This document shows, piece after piece, positions 7,549 through 12,687 of a stretch of DNA of 12,687 bases (positions are counted from its first letter, which is position 1; the number at the start of each line of letters is the position of its first letter). A model generated the notes under the pieces. The model saw nothing but the letters and a program-made list of their open reading frames with translations. It made no database searches and was not told the DNA's origin. The translations under genes and the position numbers were made by a program. This stretch comes from Actinobacteria bacterium UBA3120 (GTDB lineage Bacteria > Actinomycetota > Actinomycetes > S36-B12): assembly GCA_002365735.1 (NCBI GenBank), contig DEZY01000028.1:1-12687 (forward strand). The letters run 5' to 3'.

Positions 7549-8670
7549 ATGAGCGTTGAGCGAGCACCCGGATATTTGGATGCAATTGCCGGGGTTCCAT
7601 TAACTGTGGCCACGGTGACCGCCTGGCAATCGGCCGCCACCCAAGCCTGGTCAGACCCGGCCCGGATGCACCACGCAGGCAGACAGTCTGGACTTCTCCT
7701 GGACTCGGCCCGGGCCAGCATCGCCACTTTTATCGGGGTCTCCCCCGCCAACGTCTTCTTCGCCGGTTCTGGTCCCGATGGACTGCGGGCCAGTATCGGA
7801 GGTATTTTTGCGGTTCGGTCCAATACGTCACGGCGGGTGCTGGTGGGCCAGGTTGAATCAATGGCGGTGCTAGGTGCCGCCGGATCCCTTCCCGGTGCAG
7901 AAGTCATTTCCTTAGCCGTCGACCAAGTCCAGAAAACGGGGGCCATCGACCTGGTAGATCTGGATCAGCAGCTCGCTAAAGGCGCCGCCCTGGTGTGCAT
8001 CCAAGTTGCTAATGCCGAAGTGGGTTCACGCCAGCCATTTGCTGCAGCGCTCACAGCTTGCCGGACAGCCGGCGTTCCATTGGTCGCAGATGCAACGGGC
8101 CTGATCACCCATGACAGCCTTCCCACGGATTTCGATGTTCTGGTTGCTCCCGCTCGAGATTGGGGTGGCCCACCCGGTGTGGCAATCGTTGTGACCAGCC
8201 CGAACAATCGCTGGCGACCGGAAGAAGCGCCCGATCGCGGGTGGATCGGTGGCTTCCCCGATATTCCTGCCGCCGTGGCCTCGGCGGTTGCTTTAGAAGA
8301 ATCCGCAGCCTCCTGGCAGAGCCAGGCGGACCTCAATCGGGCAATGATTGATCGGGTGCGATCAACATTGTTGTCGATGAACATCGTCTGTGCTGGTGAT
8401 CCAGATAATCGGCTTCCCCACGTCCTCACCTTCACCATTACCGGCGCTGCCGGTGGCGCCTTAGTGACCGAGTTGGACAAACGTGGCATTGCCGTTGCGA
8501 GTGGGTCTGCGTGCGCCGCTGACACGCGCATGCCTTCCCACGTCCTAAAAGCAATCGGCCTGCCCAATGATGCGAGTATCCGCATTTCACTTCCGCCTGA
8601 TTGCAGCGAGGAAACAATCAATCTTTTTCTGACGGAATTGCCAGCTGCCCTGGCTGCCGTGACTTCTTGA
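7549..8670 (+). CDS. Cysteine-desulfurase-like class V aminotransferase-fold protein lacking the PLP lysine, 373 aa
   Basis: Family: NifS/IscS-type fold-type I PLP proteins, which release sulfur from cysteine. Conserved features are YLD at residues 9-11, Asp181 (Asp under the PLP ring), the ASGSACAA loop with Cys322 in the place of the persulfide cysteine, PSHVLKAIG (329-337), and Arg345 in SIRISL matching the substrate-carboxylate Arg of IscS. Several pocket residues differ by motif alignment: the HK.xGPKG lysine block reads ARDWGGPPG (202-210) with no lysine, the EH.AVL histidine is Ser104, NNE reads NAE (155-157), and DATQ reads DATG (181-184). Classical PLP-dependent desulfurase chemistry is therefore doubtful. 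I recall similar WGGP-type desulfurase annotations near ctaC in other actinobacteria, so this may be a conserved subfamily. The gene is divergent from ctaC and ends 3 bp from the stop of aat. Leaderless start likely. Confidence 0.85.
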   Translation: MSVERAPGYLDAIAGVPLTVATVTAWQSAATQAWSDPARMHHAGRQSGLLLDSARASIATFIGVSPANVFFAGSGPDGLRASIGGIFAVRSNTSRRVLVGQVESMAVLGAAGSLPGAEVISLAVDQVQKTGAIDLVDLDQQLAKGAALVCIQVANAEVGSRQPFAAALTACRTAGVPLVADATGLITHDSLPTDFDVLVAPARDWGGPPGVAIVVTSPNNRWRPEEAPDRGWIGGFPDIPAAVASAVALEESAASWQSQADLNRAMIDRVRSTLLSMNIVCAGDPDNRLPHVLTFTITGAAGGALVTELDKRGIAVASGSACAADTRMPSHVLKAIGLPNDASIRISLPPDCSEETINLFLTELPAALAAVTS

Positions 8671-8673
8671 ATT

Positions 8674-9396
8674 TCACAACAAGTCGGATTGGCCCGGGCC
8701 AAAACACGGTTGCGTATTAAGTACTCCCGCTAGCTCCTTCAGGTAGTCCCCCCGATCGATCTGGGTCGCGCCCATTGATTCCAAGTGGTCGGTGTTCCAC
8801 TGCACATCAAATAGTCGCGGACCGACGCAATTCCCAAGTTTTTCCACCAGTGTGACGAGAGCCACCTTGGAAGCATCGCGATCCAGATGAAACATCGATT
8901 CGCCGGCGAAGAGTCCACCTAGTTCAATTCCATAAAGGCCACCGGCTAATTCACCTTCGGAATTCCACACTTCAACCGAGTGAGCGAAGCCACGCTCATG
9001 TAGGTGGGAATAGGTCTGAACGAATTCGTCTGTGATCCAATTCCCTTCACCACCGGCCCGCCAACATGCGCGCATGACCAAAACGAATTCTTGATCAAAA
9101 GTGACCGTGAATTTCTGCATTGACCGTCGCAGTGACCGAGAAACTATTATTTCCTCTAATCGCAGGATCCCCCGCGGATCCGGGGACCACCAACCCAGTT
9201 CCTGCTCACCCAGTTCGGTATCCACCTGCATGGGGAACAAGCCCATCGCGTAAGCGTGCAGCACGGTTACCGGTTCTAGGTCAGCCCCGACACAGGCCAG
9301 ATCTACCCCAGGGTGCACTTGATGTGGGTCGCGCAGCTCCCAGGGGCTTGGCGGGATTCGTCCGCTACCGGTAGTTAATGCCTGCACATGTGTCAA
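8674..9396 (-). CDS. aat: Leucyl/phenylalanyl-tRNA--protein transferase, 240 aa
   Basis: Cytoplasmic enzyme of the bacterial N-degron pathway: transfers Leu or Phe from charged tRNA to proteins with N-terminal Arg or Lys, marking them for ClpS and a Clp protease. Diagnostic blocks are visible: YAMGLFPM near residue 49, WWSPDPRGI (69-77), SRSLRR, WITDEF....YSHLHERGFAHSVEVW, GGLYGIELGGLFAGESMF, and a C-terminal HLESMGA. The length is normal. The start is unclear. The TTG at 9394-9396 gives the frame used here; a GTG at 9385-9387 is three codons in; neither has an SD. The N-terminus cannot be much shorter because family similarity begins at PPSPWELRD. The gene lies 21 bp after adoK on the same strand, so it is likely co-transcribed with it. 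Confidence 0.93.
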   Translation of the reverse strand: MTHVQALTTGSGRIPPSPWELRDPHQVHPGVDLACVGADLEPVTVLHAYAMGLFPMQVDTELGEQELGWWSPDPRGILRLEEIIVSRSLRRSMQKFTVTFDQEFVLVMRACWRAGGEGNWITDEFVQTYSHLHERGFAHSVEVWNSEGELAGGLYGIELGGLFAGESMFHLDRDASKVALVTLVEKLGNCVGPRLFDVQWNTDHLESMGATQIDRGDYLKELAGVLNTQPCFGPGQSDLL

Positions 9397-9417
9397 CTTA
9401 ATTCACAGTTGCACCCG

Positions 9418-10404
9418 TTACGGGCGAGTGCAGGAAATGAAACCTTCTACTTCGGCTGCGGCGTCGTCACCGTAGCTGCGGCCTAGGCGCTGCAGGAAAT
9501 GCTTCTGGGCAAGTTCGTACTCCTGGGTTCCGACAGTTTCTATTACATAGCTCGCCAGCAGCGAACCGACCTGAGCCGAGCGCTCATCACTAAGACCCCA
9601 CGCTTGGCCTGAAAGGAAACCTGCACGGAATGCGTCCCCCACGCCGGTGGGATCAGATTTGCGTTCTTCTTCGGCGATCTGAACGTGCACTGCTGCTTCC
9701 CCGCGGCGCTCAATCCGGGAGCCATTGGGCCCAAGGGTGGTAATCCGGACCTGCACCATGTCGGCAATATCAGCCGCGCTCCAACCGGTCTTTTGCTCAA
9801 TCAGTGCCGATTCGTATTCATTAGTAAACAGGTATTCGGCCCCTTCAATCAGTGGCTTGACTTCCTCACCAGTCATACGGGCAAGTTGTTGAGATGGGTC
9901 AGCTGCAAATGGGTACCCACGGAACCGGCATTCGTCCGTGTGACGTTGCATTGCCAAAGGGTCATTCGCTCCAATCAAGACAACGTCGGCCGACCCCGCA
10001 GCTTCTATAATTGGCTTGAGCTCAATATTGCGTGCTTCGCTCATTGCACCGGCATAAAATGTGGCGATCTGGTTTTGCTCGGCATCGGTTGTACAGATGA
10101 ACCGCGCGGTGTGTGCCGTTTCAGAAACATGTACGCCGCTTGTATTAACCCCGTGACGGGTGAGCCAGCTTTCGTAGTCAGCAAAATCTGGGCCGACCGC
10201 ACCCACGAGCACCGGTTTCAGCCCCAAGCACCCCATGCCGAAGGCAATATTGGGCGCCACGCCCCCGCGACGAACCTCAAGCTCGTCTACTAGGAAGGAC
10301 AAAGACACCTTGTCGAGTTTTTCCGCAACCAAAGAGTCAACGAAGTTACCCGGAAAGGTCATTAAATGATCGGTTGCAATGGAACCGGTAATCAGAATAG
10401 CCAC
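9418..10404 (-). CDS. adoK: Adenosine kinase, PfkB family (AdoK/CbhK type), 328 aa
   Basis: Phosphorylates adenosine to AMP with ATP in purine salvage. The sequence closely follows what I remember of M. tuberculosis AdoK (Rv2202c): GSIATDHLM at the N-terminus, KVSLSFLVD (32-40), RRGGV (45-49), SETAHTARF (94-102), an FY.GAMSEARNI block, IGANDP, FAADPSQQLAR, YLFTNEYE, TTLGP.G, and the PfkB C-terminal signature DPTGVGDAFRAG with catalytic Asp257. No frameshift or loss of key residues. The start is GTG (10402-10404), supported by the start of family similarity and by a TAGACT box seven nt upstream, which suggests a leaderless transcript. It sits 52 bp downstream of erpA and 21 bp before aat, all on one strand. 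Other PfkB sugar kinases are possible, but the likeness to AdoK is strong. Confidence 0.93.
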   Translation of the reverse strand: MAILITGSIATDHLMTFPGNFVDSLVAEKLDKVSLSFLVDELEVRRGGVAPNIAFGMGCLGLKPVLVGAVGPDFADYESWLTRHGVNTSGVHVSETAHTARFICTTDAEQNQIATFYAGAMSEARNIELKPIIEAAGSADVVLIGANDPLAMQRHTDECRFRGYPFAADPSQQLARMTGEEVKPLIEGAEYLFTNEYESALIEQKTGWSAADIADMVQVRITTLGPNGSRIERRGEAAVHVQIAEEERKSDPTGVGDAFRAGFLSGQAWGLSDERSAQVGSLLASYVIETVGTQEYELAQKHFLQRLGRSYGDDAAAEVEGFISCTRP

Positions 10405-10417
10405 TTGCGTAAGTCTA
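10405..10417 (-). promoter_or_regulatory. Leaderless -10 box for adoK
   Basis: On the minus strand TAGACT (10412-10417) is followed by exactly seven bases and then the GTG start. With the usual -10 to +1 distance, transcription would begin at the start codon. No SD is visible for this GTG. The -35 region is GC-rich and unlike consensus. This would let adoK and aat be expressed separately from erpA. Confidence 0.45.
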
Positions 10418-10456
10418 CCGGCTCCCTAACTCACGCGCCCTCAAGCCCACTACTAC

Positions 10457-10816
10457 TTAGCTGAACGAATCCCCGCATGCACACGATCCACCGGCATTGG
10501 GATTATCAATTGTGAAGCCTTGCTTCTCAATTGTGTCCACAAAGTCAATAGTGGCGCCGCCCAGGTAGGGGGCACTCATTCGGTCGGTGACCACGTTAAC
10601 TGTGCCGAATTCTTTGACAACGTCACCATCGAGGGTGCGGTCATCAAAGAAAAGTTGGTAGCGAAGACCAGAGCAACCACCAGGTTGAACCGCGATCCGA
10701 AGGGCGAGATCATCGCGGCCTTCCGATTCGAGGAGAAGCTTGACTTTGTCTGCGGCTTCAGTGCTGAGCGCGATGCCGTCGGTGACGGGGGTTTCAACTG
10801 TAGTTTCAGTGGACAT
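10457..10816 (-). CDS. erpA: A-type iron-sulfur carrier/insertion protein, HesB/IscA family, 119 aa
   Basis: Carries and inserts Fe-S clusters into target apoproteins in the cytoplasm. The three conserved cysteines are present: Cys48 in PGGCSGLRY, and Cys112 and Cys114 in the C-terminal SCACGDSF. The intervening FGTVNVVTD, PYLGGATIDFV and FTIDNPNA segments are typical of the family. The ErpA name is favoured by the actinobacterial context (a HesB-like gene near ctaC and adoK), but IscA-type naming is equally possible from sequence alone. The ATG at 10814-10816 has SD GAGGT 8 nt upstream. It is transcribed away from nadA, which encodes a 4Fe-4S enzyme and a possible client. About 17 hydrophilic residues precede the domain. 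Confidence 0.9.
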   Translation of the reverse strand: MSTETTVETPVTDGIALSTEAADKVKLLLESEGRDDLALRIAVQPGGCSGLRYQLFFDDRTLDGDVVKEFGTVNVVTDRMSAPYLGGATIDFVDTIEKQGFTIDNPNAGGSCACGDSFS

Positions 10817-10962
10817 GGATCAGACCTCTTTCACTGGTGAGTTGATGCAAGGGTAATGCACGACCACGGTTTGCGCTAGTAGGCCACCCCCTGCCGATCC
10901 AACATTAAACTCTGGGCGCAACCCCGCGTGGCAGAAATTCGTTGCTGCGAGAGAATAATCCC
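10817..10962. promoter_or_regulatory. Divergent promoter region of erpA and nadA
   Basis: The region has no gene and should hold both promoters. For nadA, TAAACT (10906-10911) is a possible -10 box, leaving a leader of about 45 nt before the ATG at 10963. For erpA, TACCCT on the minus strand is a possible -10 box, about 30 nt before the start. Neither has a good -35. No clear IscR- or NadR-like palindrome was recognised. Confidence 0.35.
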
Positions 10963-12153
10963 ATGGCTCAAGTCTTTGTTGACCCCTCCCCCAGTCCCCT
11001 TGCCCTGCTTCTATTGGGAAAAGCCGCCGATTCGACCAGTGAACGCGGGGTTGAATGTCCAGGAGATCTACCCCCAGCATCAGATCCCGATCTTGTGGCT
11101 CGAGCCCAGGCCGCAAAGGACGCTCTGGGTGAGCGAGTATTTATTCTGGGCCACCACTACCAGCGTGATGAGGTGATTCAATTTGCCGATGTCACAGGTG
11201 ACTCGTTCAAACTCGCGCAGAAGGCTGCGGACATGCCTGACGCAGAGTTCATTGTTTTTTGTGGTGTTCACTTCATGGCGGAAAGCGCCGATATCCTTAC
11301 CGCGAATTCACAACAAGTAATTCTTCCTGACCTTGCAGCCGGCTGCTCGATGGCGGATATGGCCGAGATTAGCCAGGTCGAGCAGTGTTGGACTGACCTT
11401 GAAGCTGCCGGGGTGGCGGGTGTCACGATCCCGATTACCTACATGAACTCAACGGCTGCCATCAAAGCCTTCACTGGCAAGCACGGCGGTTCGATCTGCA
11501 CTTCAAGTAATGCCCAGCGCAGCCTTGAATGGGCATTCGAGCGGGGCGAAAAAGTTCTCTTCATGCCCGACCAGCACCTGGGTCGCAATACCGCTGTTCG
11601 TGATTTGGGTTTGAGTCTTGATGACTGTGTTGTGTTCAACCCCAACAAACCCAATGGTGGGTTAACCGTTGACGAGCTTCGCAACGCGAAAATGATTTTG
11701 TGGAAAGGCCATTGCAGTGTCCATGGTCGCTTTACGGCTGAGTCCGTGGATCAAGTTCGTGCCGAAGTTCCCGCAGTAACCGTGATTGTTCACCCTGAGT
11801 GCACCTACGAGGTTGTGGAAAAAGCAGATCGGGTGGGCTCAACCGAAAAGATCATTGCCGCTATTGAGGGTGCACCTGCCGGCTCGGCTTGGGCGATCGG
11901 CACTGAACTAAATTTGGTGAAACGCCTGGCACTTGCTCACCCGGACCAGAAGATCACCTACCTGGACAAAACTGTCTGCTTCTGCTCAACCATGAACCGT
12001 ATCGATCTGCCGCACTTGGTGTATTCACTTGAGCTACTTGCAAGCGGAAACGTGATCAATCAAATTAGTGTTGATCCGGAGACGTCACATTGGGCAAAAA
12101 TCGCCCTGGATCGCATGCTCGCTCTGCCGGGGGTCACACCAACACTCGACTAG
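10963..12153 (+). CDS. nadA: Quinolinate synthase, 396 aa
   Basis: 4Fe-4S enzyme of de novo NAD synthesis: condenses iminoaspartate (from NadB) with dihydroxyacetone phosphate to quinolinate. Visible blocks are LGHHYQRDEVIQFADVTGDS (62-81), FCGVHFMAESADIL, LPDLAAGCSMADM, ITYMNSTAAIKA, GGSICTSSNA, MPDQHLGRNT, WKGHCSVH, HPECTYEV, GTELNLV and CFCSTMNRI. The three cluster ligands are expected to be Cys128, Cys251 and Cys341. The ATG at 10963 is chosen because the 7 codons back to an in-frame TTG at 10942 lack support; the SD is weak (GAGAGA). nadB and nadC, often adjacent, do not follow: the next gene is convergent with a 15-bp gap, so nadA is expressed alone here. Its divergent partner is the Fe-S carrier gene. 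Confidence 0.97.
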   Translation: MAQVFVDPSPSPLALLLLGKAADSTSERGVECPGDLPPASDPDLVARAQAAKDALGERVFILGHHYQRDEVIQFADVTGDSFKLAQKAADMPDAEFIVFCGVHFMAESADILTANSQQVILPDLAAGCSMADMAEISQVEQCWTDLEAAGVAGVTIPITYMNSTAAIKAFTGKHGGSICTSSNAQRSLEWAFERGEKVLFMPDQHLGRNTAVRDLGLSLDDCVVFNPNKPNGGLTVDELRNAKMILWKGHCSVHGRFTAESVDQVRAEVPAVTVIVHPECTYEVVEKADRVGSTEKIIAAIEGAPAGSAWAIGTELNLVKRLALAHPDQKITYLDKTVCFCSTMNRIDLPHLVYSLELLASGNVINQISVDPETSHWAKIALDRMLALPGVTPTLD

Positions 12154-12168
12154 CCCCTCTTGCTTCAC

Positions 12169-12666
12169 CTATTGAGTCACGATCGGGATTATCACTTCAT
12201 TGCCTCGCATGAACCACGGCTTCCAGGGTGGGTCGTATCGCGCCCACCGCGGTTCCCCAATTACCCGGTAGCCAAGGTCAGCAAGTTCGGTGATCATGGC
12301 GTCACTGCGCTTTTCTACTTCGGCGTACTTCGGGTTTCCCGACCAATTTGTGGCCGCAGCAAGATGTGCCGGTATGTCAATGATGGTGAGTTCACCGTCG
12401 CTAGGTTCGGGCAGTTCCTCCGCTTTCAGGCCAGCCGGCATGACAAAAGAAACATTCCACTGTCCGGCATTGCGTTCCTGAATAACAGGTGCGGTCATCG
12501 CGATCTTGTTGCGTGAGATGTAGCCAATGAGTGAACCAAATGCTTTGCTGCCAACCTGGTTTGGATCTCCGCTGCGCGTTAATTGAGCATAGACGCTCGC
12601 CGGGTAGTCCCGGATCTCGATGCTGCCAATCTTGTTAATCACCGTGTACGGCTGCTGTTCGGTCAT
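12169..12666 (-). CDS. SOUL-family haem-binding protein, 165 aa
   Basis: Small soluble protein of the SOUL/p22HBP family, members of which bind haem or tetrapyrroles; the bacterial role is not established. Family marks are a YTVI.KIG..EIRDYPA N-terminus (7-23), F..L..YIS.NKIAMTAPV (43-61, with the hallmark IAMTAP at 55-60), a SFVMP strand followed by LPEP, and a C-terminal Y.PPW.P.F.R.NEV motif (144-157). No signal peptide or membrane segment is seen, so a cytoplasmic location is likely. The ATG at 12664-12666 lies six nt after a TATGCT box, suggesting leaderless expression. The 3' end faces nadA with 15 bp between stops and no room for a hairpin terminator. The presence of cytochrome oxidase genes nearby is suggestive only. 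Confidence 0.9.
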   Translation of the reverse strand: MTEQQPYTVINKIGSIEIRDYPASVYAQLTRSGDPNQVGSKAFGSLIGYISRNKIAMTAPVIQERNAGQWNVSFVMPAGLKAEELPEPSDGELTIIDIPAHLAAATNWSGNPKYAEVEKRSDAMITELADLGYRVIGEPRWARYDPPWKPWFMRGNEVIIPIVTQ

Positions 12667-12678
12667 TACTCGAGCATA
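12667..12678 (-). promoter_or_regulatory. Leaderless -10 box for the SOUL-family gene
   Basis: On the minus strand TATGCT (12673-12678) is followed by six bases and then the ATG, the same geometry as at 7537-7548. There is no SD in the spacer. The window ends nine bases upstream, so a -35 box cannot be examined. Confidence 0.5.
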
Positions 12679-12687
12679 CGTCCGAAT

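Noticed and set aside
7549..8670. Interpretation of the desulfurase-like gene as a pseudogene
   Set aside because: The frame is intact at normal family length, the loop cysteine and several fold motifs are kept, and the start has a promoter-like box. Changed residues cluster in the PLP pocket rather than being random damage.
7965..8702. 245-residue minus-strand frame opposite the desulfurase-like gene
   Set aside because: Shadow of the coding strand. It also overlaps the end of aat, and its translation shows no domain.
9163..9185. GC-rich palindromic run (GGATCC repeats around CCCGCGG) within aat
   Set aside because: It encodes the conserved SPDPRGI block, so the symmetry is explained by coding sequence.
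9685..10293. 202-residue plus-strand frame opposite adoK
   Set aside because: Lies wholly within a well-supported kinase gene; no motif, SD or promoter.
1..12687. Mobile element, prophage, CRISPR or defence system
   Set aside because: No transposase, integrase, direct-repeat array, toxin-antitoxin pair or nuclease was seen; nearly all space is filled by recognisable metabolic and respiratory genes.

Overview
The window looks like chromosomal DNA of an actinobacterium with roughly mid-50s %GC (judged by eye). The evidence is the actinobacterial cytochrome oxidase set ctaC-ctaD-ctaF with the four-helix subunit IV typical of Actinobacteria, an adenosine kinase very close to the mycobacterial AdoK type, an LdtMt2-like L,D-transpeptidase lipoprotein, and several genes whose only promoter signal is a TAnnnT box 6-7 nt before the start codon (leaderless transcription). 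No mobile element, CRISPR array, rRNA or tRNA was found, and the gene content is mostly housekeeping. From memory, M. tuberculosis has a similar grouping (ctaF, ctaC, adoK and a HesB-like gene close together around Rv2199c-Rv2204c), so the core is probably old actinobacterial synteny.

Layout. 1-111: strong terminator hairpins. 112-585 (-): small conserved protein of unknown function. 732-2966 (+): orphan molybdopterin oxidoreductase whose tail overlaps by 29 bp the tail of 2938-4149 (-), an L,D-transpeptidase lipoprotein with a tandemly duplicated palindrome at its promoter. 4322-7361 (-): translationally coupled operon ctaC-ctaD-ctaF (aa3 oxidase subunits II, I and IV). 7362-7548: divergent control region with a 23-bp palindrome. 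7549-8670 (+): cysteine-desulfurase-like protein. 8674-10816 (-): erpA, adoK and aat. 10963-12153 (+): nadA, divergent from erpA. 12169-12666 (-): SOUL-type haem-binding protein.

How the genes fit together. Much of the window concerns redox cofactors: CuA/haem a3-CuB oxidase, a 4Fe-4S/molybdopterin enzyme, an A-type Fe-S carrier (ErpA) beside the 4Fe-4S enzyme quinolinate synthase, and a haem-binding protein. The most unusual object is the cysteine-desulfurase-like gene divergent from ctaC. It keeps the mobile-loop cysteine, the Asp under the PLP ring and the substrate-binding Arg, but by motif alignment lacks the Schiff-base lysine and several other PLP-pocket residues. It may be a conserved non-canonical member of the family associated with cytochrome oxidase. 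The other points of interest are regulatory palindromes, leaderless starts and the non-cysteine molybdenum site of the orphan oxidoreductase.
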